From Firm-04 sp045617625 (GTDB taxonomy: Bacteria; Bacillota; Clostridia; Oscillospirales; Ruminococcaceae), in assembly GCA_045617625.1 (NCBI GenBank), contig JAZLJA010000012.1, positions 1-64,000 of the forward strand: a stretch of DNA of 64,000 nucleotides. Direction: 5' to 3'. This document shows positions 33,201-39,953 of the stretch, one piece after another; position 1 is the first letter of the stretch; each line of letters opens with the position of its first letter. A model generated the notes under the pieces. It was not told where the DNA came from. It saw only the letters and a list, made by a program, of their open reading frames with translations, and made no database searches. Position numbers and translations under genes: made by a program.

Positions 33201-34644
33201 ACCTGTTGCTGAACAGCCCAAACCTGCCGAAAAATCTGCCGATGATTTCTGGTCGATCGACGAAATTGCAGTGCATGAAAGTGCAGCAAACGCTGCAGAA
33301 TCGGCAACGGAACAGGCTGGCGTCGATGAACCCGAACAGATTCCAAGCGTGCCCGAATCGGTTGCCGATGCGGCATCGGAAGCGCAGTTTGCTGACGGAT
33401 TGGCTGCGCTCGAAAATGCAGTCAATGCGGCAGAATCGGCAACGGAACAGGCTGGCGTCGAAGAAACCGCAGCCGAATCGAAACCCGACGAAAACTTCTG
33501 GTCGCTGGATGATATCCCCGCAGGCGACGAACCTGACGCAGAACCCGAAATCAAATCTGAGGAAGGCTTCTGGTCGGTCGATGATATCCCCGCAGGCGAC
33601 GAAGCTGACGCAGAACCCGAAATCAAATCTGAGGAGGGTTTCTGGTCGGTCGATGATATCCCCGCTGATGATCGTAAAAAGCAAGCAGATACGGAAGAAT
33701 CCGTAGATACCGCTGATATTCCGAGTCCCGTGCCGCAGGCAGCCGCCGATGCTCTGCTCGCCCCGATGGACGAGCCGCCTGTTGTCGAGCAAAAGCCTGT
33801 CACCGCCGATTTCTTCACCAAGATAGAACAAGGCGAACAACGCGCACGCGAACCGATTGCCAATATGCCGACGCTTGAAGCACTTGATGCGCCGAGCGAC
33901 TCGCAAAACTCGCAGATTGAATCCATCAAACAAAAAACAGCGCAGGAACGCGCCGCTGATGACTATAAGGCACAGGAGCGTTTTGCAGGCCGCGGAAATG
34001 CATCCCGCACACCGATTGCGCCGCCGACGCCCGCCGTGGAACCGCCCCGCGCCCAGGAACCGCATAAATTCGCAGGTTTTGAAGATGACGAGGCGAATTA
34101 TGCCGCGCGTGTGAAAGAACAACTCGAAGCAGCACGTAAAAAATCCGTGCCTGTCAACGAAAATACACCGCTGCCCGTCCTGCCGCCTGTGGCTCCGGAA
34201 CCAACCGTCGAGCAGCAGAAACCCAAGAAGCTCCGCAAAGAGAAAGTCGACAAAGCCAAGACGGCAAAGGAAAAGGAAGAAGCCAAGCAGCGTCGGCGTG
34301 TGAGCCTGCTGGAAGATCTGCCCGATCTGCCCGAAGACCGCGAAGCCGCTGAGATGCGCCGCCGTCAGAAGGAAACACCCGAGGAAACCAAGGCAAGACA
34401 CCGCGCGAGTCTGCTCGATGATCTGCCGGATCTGCCTGAGGAGCGTGATACAAAACTCCGTGCAAACGAAACCCCCGAGGAGACCAAAGCCCGCCATCGT
34501 GCAGAACTTCTGGATGATCTACCCGACATTCCCGACGAGCCGCGCGTGCCCGATTCCGCAGCCGCTTCCGCCGATTCGGAGGACGATCCGTTCAAGGACA
34601 TCCACTGGAACGAAGACCAATCCACGTTCACCATTCGGTTTTGA
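30277..34644 (+). CDS. Giant BspA-type leucine-rich-repeat protein with disordered repeat tail
   Basis: 1455 residues, ATG 30277 after AGGAGG. Residues about 20-765 are LRR_5 (BspA/TpLRR) repeats of 22-24 residues, each with a pattern such as IGEKAFALCADLESIEIASG. There is no signal peptide and no membrane span, so it looks cytoplasmic, whereas most BspA-type proteins are secreted. Residues about 780-1455 are Pro/Ala/Glu-rich and disordered, with FWS(I/L/V)D motifs at about 990, 1073, 1097 and 1122, an AAESATEQAGV repeat, and at about 1341-1425 three copies of a LL(E/D)DLPDLP unit spaced by ETPEETKARHR. The tail may be a multivalent scaffold. Followed after 34 bases by the DUF1508 gene, probably one operon. 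Confidence 0.85.
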   Translation: MGFKTKNGVLLKYEEVGTLERLGIRKAGETVSVPKSVNRIEDEAFTMTNVNSVSLPSSVQSIGEKAFALCADLESIEIASGLREIGPNAFDGCHLLRGITLPDTVQTVGIWAFCNCCALKNVKLSETLESIPRGMFSGCLCLEEITVPASVQHIDTRAFYACTSLETVTLSAGLRSIGREAFAGCAVLKQIYIPETVTEICEDAFAGCEELKTVIIPPSVTKLHPYAFGNNSNVRVITTTTGSVAYQFALEHGIMCYTEKEAAQLRGVNPAFYIEYGILRKYVQEFNVRDVMIPDGVIRVGNHAFEQNRQIFSVVIPEGVMEIGSYAFNGCRNLQRVYFPSTLKKIERFAFRDCPIIEAILPEGMEVIEKNAFQSCTALRRFYMPDTVTKIETEALQDCMSLTELRFSAKLEMIPDAVCGGCSSLRTVVIPEGPKYIQQNAFRGCSSLREAYVPDSILEISGNAFADTPLFRMTAGHYIVGRFLIRSDGYSPIPKGVHRIGPRAFERGGLRAAIIPDGVLSIGDNAFANCGILTEVAIPKSVTDIGVDAFAYTPWLTRRHEPFTIAGANILLHANLQTDEVNVPLGVRAIGPAAFAQLPVRRVRLPEGCTRIQHGAFSYCESLEEIDLPSTLRDVDGYVFHNCTSLRNVNFLEGTKKIGHAMFSSCVSLKSVRLPSTITEIENEAFYHSGIEKMIVPDGVTRIGQSAFSHCDNLTDIAIPQSVKEIAENAFTECPKFRIHAEEGSYAERYAKQHPGLMLYVPLSMDEMLALEAAIAPRESEPLPTIPQPAAAPPPPLHNDPDFLFRPVQPQQPAAQPQKPVQPPQQPKIIFIESESTSNIPKRNEEPIAKPEAAPAPVQSHFKATDPFVPTQQADTPADADPFAHLDAPPPVEPFTAMHTPAPASEIAPAQPIQPAPAPVETKIDENASISQAAAPTAVEADEPAAPPQSISAFDALAEQMNFDRAADMQMQSDEPVAEQPKPAEKSADDFWSIDEIAVHESAANAAESATEQAGVDEPEQIPSVPESVADAASEAQFADGLAALENAVNAAESATEQAGVEETAAESKPDENFWSLDDIPAGDEPDAEPEIKSEEGFWSVDDIPAGDEADAEPEIKSEEGFWSVDDIPADDRKKQADTEESVDTADIPSPVPQAAADALLAPMDEPPVVEQKPVTADFFTKIEQGEQRAREPIANMPTLEALDAPSDSQNSQIESIKQKTAQERAADDYKAQERFAGRGNASRTPIAPPTPAVEPPRAQEPHKFAGFEDDEANYAARVKEQLEAARKKSVPVNENTPLPVLPPVAPEPTVEQQKPKKLRKEKVDKAKTAKEKEEAKQRRRVSLLEDLPDLPEDREAAEMRRRQKETPEETKARHRASLLDDLPDLPEERDTKLRANETPEETKARHRAELLDDLPDIPDEPRVPDSAAASADSEDDPFKDIHWNEDQSTFTIRF

Positions 34645-34678
34645 CCGCTTGAATTCAAATTAAAAGGAGGATATCCCC

Positions 34679-35065
34679 ATGGGAAAATTCGTCATTCGCC
34701 AAGTGCCCACAGGCTTCACCTTTCGCCTGAAGGCAAAAAACGGTGAAGTCATTGCGACTTCTGAGGTTTATACGGGTGAAGCTGCCTGCCGAAAGGGCAT
34801 CGCAAGCGTGGAAAAGAACGCCCCGATCGCAAATCTGCTGGACACCACCAACCCCGATGCTGCCGCTGTTGTCAACCCGAAATTCGAGATCTACACCGAC
34901 AAGATTGGCGCATTCCGTTTCCGCCTGAAAGCAAAGAACGGCGAGATCATTGCCGTTTCCGAGGGATATAACACCAAGCAGGCGTGCATGAACGGCGTGG
35001 AAAGTGTCCGCAAAAATGCAGCAGATGCTGTCATTGTCGTGGAAGAAGCCCAAGAGGATAAATAA
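34679..35065 (+). CDS. YegP-like protein with two DUF1508 repeats
   Basis: 128 residues, ATG 34679 after AAGGAGG. Two copies of the DUF1508 motif: FTFRLKAKNGEVIATSEVY and FRFRLKAKNGEIIAVSEGY, each followed by a (K)GI/GV-E-S-V-(R/E)KNA helix. The family is widespread and of unknown function; structures show a swapped beta fold. Probably co-transcribed with the LRR gene and ended by the hairpin at 35084. Confidence 0.88.
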   Translation: MGKFVIRQVPTGFTFRLKAKNGEVIATSEVYTGEAACRKGIASVEKNAPIANLLDTTNPDAAAVVNPKFEIYTDKIGAFRFRLKAKNGEIIAVSEGYNTKQACMNGVESVRKNAADAVIVVEEAQEDK

Positions 35066-35083
35066 AATCCCATATATGACGCA

Positions 35084-35118
35084 AAAGCGGCATCGTTTGA
35101 TACGGTGCCGCTTTTTTT
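35084..35118 (+). terminator. Terminator of the LRR-DUF1508 operon
   Basis: AGCGGCATCGT / ACGGTGCCGCT stem followed by TTTTTTTG. Confidence 0.85.
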
Positions 35119-35150
35119 GCGATCGCCATTCGCATCATCGAATCAGCACA

Positions 35151-35186
35151 CAAAAAAGGACACGGTCGTAAAACCGTGTCCTTTTG
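35151..35186 (-). terminator. Terminator of the secreted dockerin-like protein gene
   Basis: AAGGACACGGT / ACCGTGTCCTT stem; on the minus strand it is followed by TTTTTTG. Confidence 0.85.
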
Positions 35187-35217
35187 ATTGCTTGTGCATC
35201 AACTTGTTGGGAACAAA

Positions 35218-37581
35218 TTAAGCCTCGGTGTTCTCCTCGATCGGAGCAGTCTTGTTCTGATCCCAGGTTTCGATGATGTAGAACGGATTCTTGTGCATAA
35301 CTTCCTCGTGGACATCCTCAGTCTTAGTCAGCTGATCAAATGTGCGCGACACTGTGGAGCCTTCGACAGACATAACGGTGTTGTAAACGTAGTACTGCAG
35401 AATGGCTGTTGCATCAGAAGCATCAATGACGCCGTTTGCATCAACGTCCATTGCGTAGTAAACACCAGCATAGTCGGTGACAGATGCAGGCAGGCAAACC
35501 TGAACAGACTGGCGCATATAGTTCTGAGCCATGATACCAGAATTGGTATAAACATAGTACTTCAGAGCTGCGGTTGCATCAGCTGCAAAAATCTCGCCGC
35601 CGTCATCAAACATGGAGTTACCACGCTGAACCAGTGTGACATAGAGGTTGGAAACGTTCTTGCCAGCTTCAACCTTCTCGTCAGAACCAACTTCTGCAAG
35701 CTTTGCATTGATTGCTTCAACGCCTTCATCGGTGAGGGTGACAGGAATGTCGTACTTTGCATAGTACTTCAGAGGATCGATGTCCTTGAGGTCAGCAACA
35801 GAAGTTGCGCCCAGAACGAAGTAAGAAGGATCCAGAGAGATCTCTTCGCCGATGAGAGTGCCGTCCTTATAGACGTTCATGACAACCTTGAAAGCGTCAA
35901 CGCCTGCGAACTTAGTGGTCTCTTCCGTCCAGTAGTAACCGATTCTGCCATCTTCAGCAGCGAAATCGAAGTTGATCTGCACTGCAGCAGTGGTGGTAGT
36001 GGTCTCACTGGTAGAGGTAGTGGTGTCGGTAGAAGTGGTAGTGGTCTCGGTCGAGGTCGTGGTGGTCTCGGTCGAGGTGGTAGTAGTCTCAGTAGAAGTG
36101 GTCGTGGTCTCGGTCGAGGTGGAAGTAGTCTCAGTAGAAGTGGTCGTGGTCTCGGTCGAGGTGGAAGTGGTCTCGGTAGAAGTGGTCGTGGTCTCGGTAG
36201 AGGTCGTGGTGGTCTCGGTGGTGGTGGTAGTGGTCTCCGGGATCTCCTCGAAGTACAGCTTGTCGATGAACAGGGTCACATTGTAGTATGCGAGCTCTGC
36301 GCCTTCCTCGGAGAATTCAACCAGCTTGTGCGTATCAACGCCGGTGAGTGCGAGGTTCTTTGCAGCCAGATCATCAGACCAAGCTTCCTGGCAAGCAGCC
36401 AGAGCGTCTGCATTTGCGCCTCTCTCGATGACGAAGGAACCGTCAATGTTATAGCCGTTGATGTCGATCTTCACTTCGTTGTTTGCGTCAGCATCAGCAG
36501 CGATGGAGATGATATCGTCGGTGGTGAGGCTCAGTGTGCAGTTGAATTCAGCAAGCAGATTTGCCAGAGCGTCATAGCCCTTCTGGGTGCGCTCATCGGT
36601 CAGACCATCCTGCCAAGAAGCAGGAATCTTAGCGATTGCCTTGTCGCGGTAAGTGGTTGCAGCGTCCAGAAGCTTGGAATCATCCACGCTCTTGATTGCA
36701 GCCAGAGCAGCTTTTGCATAGCCCTCATAAGTGCCATCGAAGCTGGTGCCGCTGAAGGAAACCTTAGCCAGTGCAGCATCGACGTTCTTCATGTATTCAA
36801 CGGTGTTTGCGATCGCATCCTGGCACTTCTTGATGTTTGCTTCAACGATGCCGAGGTCAGCCTGAGCTTTTGCGATGTCAACCAGCTCGTTGTACTTCTT
36901 GCCGGTGTAATCAAAGATATCTTCGCGATCATTTGCAACGGTGTACTTCTTGCCGGCTTCATCGGTGAAGGTCACGGTCACGTCGATGTTCTTGTCGAAC
37001 TCGCCGAAATCAACAACGGCTTCCACGGAACCGGAGATCTCAAATTTGGAGAAATCAAAGTTACCGGCCAGGTTGCCGCCGGACTTGTTGATCAGTTCAA
37101 CCATCTTCGGAGCGATGATCTGACCGATATCGTTCAGCTTTGCACTCACGGTAATCGCATTCTTGGAGTAAACAGCAGTTGCGTCAGAAACATTGTCGAT
37201 GACGTTCTGGATGAGTTCATCGTCAAGCTTTTTGGTCTTTGCAATTGCGGATTCGAGCAGATCCTTTGCAGCATCGAGGGAAACTTCCTTGGTCACATCG
37301 CCGTCAGCAGCGGTGGTGCTGAGGAAGGAGTCCACATCGTTGTTCCAGTCGGATTCGCCGATCTTCACAGCGGTAGCGAACGCATACTCGGGAGCAGCGA
37401 CTTCAGCCGGCAGAGCGGGCAGAGCCTTTGTATCAATTTCTGCATCCAGAATAAAGTTCTTGTCGATGGTCAGACTAGCATTAGCTGCTGTAACCACGCC
37501 AAGAGTGGAAACGGTCTGACCAAATGCGAGCAGTGCACCGGTTGCCGTTGCGAGGGAACGCTTAAAAAGTGTCTTGTTCAT
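35218..37581 (-). CDS. Large secreted protein with STE/Thr linker and dockerin-like repeats, unknown function
   Basis: 787 residues, ATG 37581 after AAGGAGAGG. A signal peptide (about 1-36, ending TAANAS) leads into a helical, Ala/Asp-rich region (about 37-445) with no family I recognise. Then comes a Ser/Thr/Glu linker (about 447-530) made of TETTTTS-like repeats, and a C-terminal region (about 535-787). In it, DDGGEIFAADATAALKYYV (about 659) and DVDANGVIDASDATAILQYY (about 709) look like the two halves of a dockerin, the first with degraded calcium ligands and the two separated by an unusually long insert. Codon use is strongly biased, as in the xylanase gene, suggesting high expression. 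It may be a cell-surface or cellulosome component. Confidence 0.75.
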   Translation of the reverse strand: MNKTLFKRSLATATGALLAFGQTVSTLGVVTAANASLTIDKNFILDAEIDTKALPALPAEVAAPEYAFATAVKIGESDWNNDVDSFLSTTAADGDVTKEVSLDAAKDLLESAIAKTKKLDDELIQNVIDNVSDATAVYSKNAITVSAKLNDIGQIIAPKMVELINKSGGNLAGNFDFSKFEISGSVEAVVDFGEFDKNIDVTVTFTDEAGKKYTVANDREDIFDYTGKKYNELVDIAKAQADLGIVEANIKKCQDAIANTVEYMKNVDAALAKVSFSGTSFDGTYEGYAKAALAAIKSVDDSKLLDAATTYRDKAIAKIPASWQDGLTDERTQKGYDALANLLAEFNCTLSLTTDDIISIAADADANNEVKIDINGYNIDGSFVIERGANADALAACQEAWSDDLAAKNLALTGVDTHKLVEFSEEGAELAYYNVTLFIDKLYFEEIPETTTTTTETTTTSTETTTTSTETTSTSTETTTTSTETTSTSTETTTTSTETTTTSTETTTTSTETTTTSTDTTTSTSETTTTTAAVQINFDFAAEDGRIGYYWTEETTKFAGVDAFKVVMNVYKDGTLIGEEISLDPSYFVLGATSVADLKDIDPLKYYAKYDIPVTLTDEGVEAINAKLAEVGSDEKVEAGKNVSNLYVTLVQRGNSMFDDGGEIFAADATAALKYYVYTNSGIMAQNYMRQSVQVCLPASVTDYAGVYYAMDVDANGVIDASDATAILQYYVYNTVMSVEGSTVSRTFDQLTKTEDVHEEVMHKNPFYIIETWDQNKTAPIEENTEA

Positions 37582-37719
37582 TCAAACCTCTCCTTAGTTA
37601 GTAGAATTTTATGTACCTTTTTCGACGCAGAGACCGTTCCAGAACATCAGCAATTGGACGGACGCGAGGGCGCGGACACAAATACCGATATAGCCACTGC
37701 GACATTTATACATATTGGC

Positions 37720-37748
37720 ATTATAACATTATTTCGTACAAAATGCAA
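37720..37748 (-). promoter_or_regulatory. Promoter of the secreted dockerin-like protein gene
   Basis: Minus strand: TTGCAT at 37743-37748, 17-base spacer, TATAAT at 37720-37725, leaving a leader of about 130 bases. Nothing further is seen between 37749 and 37983. Confidence 0.75.
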
Positions 37749-37983
37749 GCTTTTTTTCTCGAATTATCTATTTCGCACAATCAGAAAACGAAATGCAGGG
37801 GTGATTTATCGCTTTGCACAGTTTTGCTTCCTCTTTCCGGAAATCAAAAAACTCCTTTCTGCTTATATTTCATGTGGATGCTGCTTTCCCTCGCACCCAC
37901 GGTATTCCTGCGAAGTCGGATCATATGCCCTGCGCGCCGAATTTGATAAAAAATAAAAATATATAAAATTAGTACAAAACCTA

Positions 37984-38012
37984 TTGACATTTCTTGAAGT
38001 TTGTGGTATTAT
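37984..38012 (+). promoter_or_regulatory. Promoter of the tandem tiny-ORF transcript
   Basis: TTGACA at 37984-37989, 17-base spacer, TATTAT at 38007-38012. Confidence 0.8.
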
Positions 38013-38075
38013 ATAGACATAGAAAAGAACAGGGAATTTGATACGAGAGTAAAATATCGAAAGGATGTGTCCCCA

Positions 38076-38087
38076 ATGGGTAGGTAA
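38076..38087 (+). CDS. Tiny ORF 1 (MGR)
   Basis: ATG-GGT-AGG-TAA after AAAGGATGTG. Three codons only. Its reality rests on the repeated binding-site/start block shared with three other copies in the same short transcript. Confidence 0.35.
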   Translation: MGR

Positions 38088-38162
38088 ATCCCAGCTTCGG
38101 CACAATCACAAAACGGATGTTCGGAGCGTATCAGAATCAATTTGAAAAAGGATGTGTTTCCA

Positions 38163-38183
38163 ATGGGTTCGCGTTATGGTTAA
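38163..38183 (+). CDS. Tiny ORF 2 (MGSRYG)
   Basis: Six codons then TAA, after AAAGGATGTG. Its first codons ATGGGTTCGCG recur inside ORF 4 at 38288. Confidence 0.4.
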   Translation: MGSRYG

Positions 38184-38217
38184 ACGGACAAAAATGTGCG
38201 CAAAGGATGTGTTTCCA

Positions 38218-38226
38218 ATGGGTTGA
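38218..38226 (+). CDS. Tiny ORF 3 (MG), minimal start-stop unit
   Basis: ATG-GGT-TGA after AAAGGATGTG. Two codons; the upstream block is identical to that of ORF 2 over 23 bases. Confidence 0.3.
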   Translation: MG

Positions 38227-38272
38227 AGCCCAGAACAACTTGACGAATTTTCAAAGAAAGGATGTGTTCCCG

Positions 38273-38362
38273 ATGTACGACCATGAGATGGGTTCGCGGT
38301 CAGCGAGCCGTAATATCAACCGCCCATCCCGTGTACGGCGGAACCTCTTCTTTGATATGTAA
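38273..38362 (+). CDS. Small arginine-rich peptide (tiny ORF 4)
   Basis: 29 residues, starting MYDHEMGSRSASRNINRPSR and ending NLFFDM, with the fourth SD repeat upstream. It contains six Arg in the basic middle part and an internal MGSR equal to the start of ORF 2. No membrane span or known domain. It ends six bases before the terminator stem. Either a real small basic peptide or the longest remnant of a duplicated unit. Confidence 0.5.
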   Translation: MYDHEMGSRSASRNINRPSRVRRNLFFDM

Positions 38363-38367
38363 TAAAA

Positions 38368-38397
38368 TCAGCCGATGCCTCGCGCATCGGCTTTTTT
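38368..38397 (+). terminator. Terminator of the tiny-ORF transcript
   Basis: GCCGATGC / GCATCGGC stem, 5-base loop, then TTTTTT. Confidence 0.85.
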
Positions 38398-38502
38398 GTG
38401 TGCTTTGTGTGTTCCGTATCCGTAAAATATGCTGTGTTTGCAGCGCGGTGCAAATCGAATTTTATGCACAATGCGCCTTTTGCATTTTTTTGCAAAATCG
38501 CC

Positions 38503-38531
38503 TTGACAAATCCTCCGTTTTATGCTATACT
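38503..38531 (+). promoter_or_regulatory. Promoter of tRNA-Val
   Basis: TTGACA at 38503-38508, 17-base spacer, TATACT at 38526-38531. Confidence 0.85.
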
Positions 38532-38543
38532 ATTTATCGTTGT

Positions 38544-38620
38544 GAGGGCATAGCTCAGTTGGTTAGAGTACCTGCTTGACATGCAGGGGGTCGATGGTTC
38601 AAGTCCATTTGTCCTCACCA
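38544..38620 (+). tRNA. tRNA-Val (GAC anticodon)
   Basis: 77 bases with encoded CCA. Acceptor stem GAGGGCA/TGTCCTC, D-arm TAGCTCAGTTGGTTAGAG, anticodon loop CTTGACATG-type with GAC at 38578-38580, and T-loop GGTTCAAGTCC. It is followed by its own terminator. Confidence 0.93.
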
Positions 38621-38658
38621 AAAACGCCTCGTCGTTTGACGGGGCGTTTATTTTTTTA
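38621..38658 (+). terminator. Terminator of tRNA-Val
   Basis: ACGCCTCGTC / GACGGGGCGT stem followed by TTATTTTTTT. Confidence 0.85.
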
Positions 38659-38692
38659 TCCATCGCTGAATCGGACGCGGCACGGAACGCTG

Positions 38693-38971
38693 TCACTCGC
38701 CCGCAGACACTTTTTTCTCATACTCTGCCTGCAAAAAATCAAGCATCTGCTGAAATCCCTCCTCATCCTGTGAGAAGGTCGCTGTTGCCTCGATCGCATC
38801 CTGCACCAGCTCGTAGCACAGATCTTTGCGCCACACCTCGACTTTCAGCTGCTTGTCCGCAGGATTCACCCGATAACGCAAATGCCCGCGGCTGCCTGTG
38901 TGGACATTTCCTGCCTCGAAATAAAACACCTTCGGGATATCAAACGCATTGCGCGGCTTATGTTCTTCCAT
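38693..38971 (-). CDS. Hypothetical small protein next to tatD
   Basis: 92 residues from the ATG at 38971 after GAGGTG; the ATG-like codon six bases upstream lacks spacing. Opens MEEHKPRNAFDIPKVFYFEA, then GHLRYRVNPADKQLKVEVWR and a helical end. The pattern is that of a conserved small Firmicute protein, but I cannot name its family. It is two bases from the tatD stop, so co-transcribed. Confidence 0.7.
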   Translation of the reverse strand: MEEHKPRNAFDIPKVFYFEAGNVHTGSRGHLRYRVNPADKQLKVEVWRKDLCYELVQDAIEATATFSQDEEGFQQMLDFLQAEYEKKVSAGE

Positions 38972-38973
38972 GA

Positions 38974-39747
38974 TCACACCTCACATCGAAACAGTTTCGC
39001 GGCATTTTCTGCCGTGATCTTACAGATTTCTTCCATCGTGACGCCTTTTTCCCGCGCCATGACCGCCGCCGTCTCTGTCAGCATGGTGCTGTCGCAGCGC
39101 GTCCCGCGATAGGGCACAGGTGCCATATAGGGGCAATCGGTTTCCAGCAGCAGACGTTCAAGCGGCACCTCACGCAGGGCGGCAAGCGGCTTTTTCGCGT
39201 TTTTGAACGTGATAACACCCGTGAAACCGATATACATTCCCATCGCCAGCACCTCTTTTGCCGACTCCGCAGAGCCGCCAAAGCAATGCATCACGCCGTT
39301 GATCGGTGCGAGCGTGTGCAGGATCTCCAGCATATCGCCCATTGCATCACGGCAGTGAAGGATCACGGGGAGGTCAAGCTCCTGCGACAACGCCATTTGC
39401 TCCCTGAAAATGCGTATCTGCACATCTTTGTCGTAGCCCTCATAGTGGTAATCAAGCCCGATCTCGCCGATTGCCCTGACGCTTTTGTGCGATGCCATGT
39501 TCCGCAGCGTTTGCAGATAATCAGCAGGCGGATCGGAACATTCGGGATGCACGCCGACTGCGGCGATCAGCAAATCGGGAAATTCCTCGGCAAGCGCGAT
39601 GCCGTCGGCGGCAGAGGGCAAATCAGACGCGGCAACCATACACTTCACAATGCCTTTTTCTTTGAATCCCGCCAATACTTCGCGGCGGTCGGCATCAAAT
39701 GCAGCATCGGTATAATGCGAATGACTGTCAAAAATAGTAAATGACAT
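38974..39747 (-). CDS. tatD: TatD family metal-dependent hydrolase (DNase)
   Basis: 257 residues, ATG 39747. Metal-binding motifs of the amidohydrolase-type barrel: FDSHSHYTD (about 6-14), AIGEIGLDYHYEG, ILHCRDA, GVMHCFGGS and LLETDCPYM. TatD-type enzymes remove deoxynucleotides and act in DNA quality control. First gene of a two-gene leftward unit. Confidence 0.92.
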   Translation of the reverse strand: MSFTIFDSHSHYTDAAFDADRREVLAGFKEKGIVKCMVAASDLPSAADGIALAEEFPDLLIAAVGVHPECSDPPADYLQTLRNMASHKSVRAIGEIGLDYHYEGYDKDVQIRIFREQMALSQELDLPVILHCRDAMGDMLEILHTLAPINGVMHCFGGSAESAKEVLAMGMYIGFTGVITFKNAKKPLAALREVPLERLLLETDCPYMAPVPYRGTRCDSTMLTETAAVMAREKGVTMEEICKITAENAAKLFRCEV

Positions 39748-39858
39748 AGCTTCTATCCTTTACAATTTATTCACAGAAAGTTGAAGAAAAATGCAATCAG
39801 TTTTTGCTAAATGGGTGTATAATACAGATGATGATAAAAAAATTACTCCTCTTCCACG

Positions 39859-39888
39859 ACGCGGTGAGCAATCACCGCGTTTTTTTTC
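39859..39888 (+). terminator. Plus-strand terminator with no gene before it
   Basis: CGCGGTGA / TCACCGCG stem then TTTTTTTT. It lies about 36 bases downstream of a TATAAT (39818-39823), so a transcript of about 60 bases is conceivable. Confidence 0.6.
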
Positions 39889-39903
39889 GCGCTTCAGAAG
39901 TGA

Positions 39904-39943
39904 GAAAGCAGGGACAGCCGCAGCGGTCGTCCCTGCTTTTTTG
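39904..39943. terminator. Terminator of the DUF1015 gene (also works on the plus strand)
   Basis: AAAGCAGGGAC / GTCCCTGCTTT stem, T-rich on both sides. Confidence 0.75.
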
Positions 39944-39953
39944 CATCTTTGCA

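Larger units (their letters stand above)
38059..38282 (+). repeat. Four tandem SD-plus-start-codon repeats
   Basis: The block AAAGGATGTGTTTCCAATGG occurs at about 38059 (with CCCC for TTCC), 38148, 38202 and 38258 (AAAGGATGTGTTCCCGATG). Each puts an ATG six to eight bases after a good Shine-Dalgarno. The spacing between copies is about 88, 54 and 56 bases. An additional ACGGATGTTCGG lies at 38113-38124 without a start codon. Confidence 0.85.

Noticed and set aside
32341..34497. 718-codon open frame antisense to the tail of the LRR gene
   Set aside because: The sense frame has a ribosome binding site, LRR repeats and a promoter; the antisense frame is Arg/Cys-rich low complexity.
35985..36240. 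Tandem repeats in the plus strand
   Set aside because: They encode the STE/Thr linker of the secreted protein and are not an array of another kind.
35188..37956. 922-codon open frame on the plus strand, antisense to the secreted dockerin-like gene
   Set aside because: A shadow of codon bias; it has Gly/Arg/Ser runs opposite the Thr/Ser/Glu linker, and no start signals or recognisable domain.
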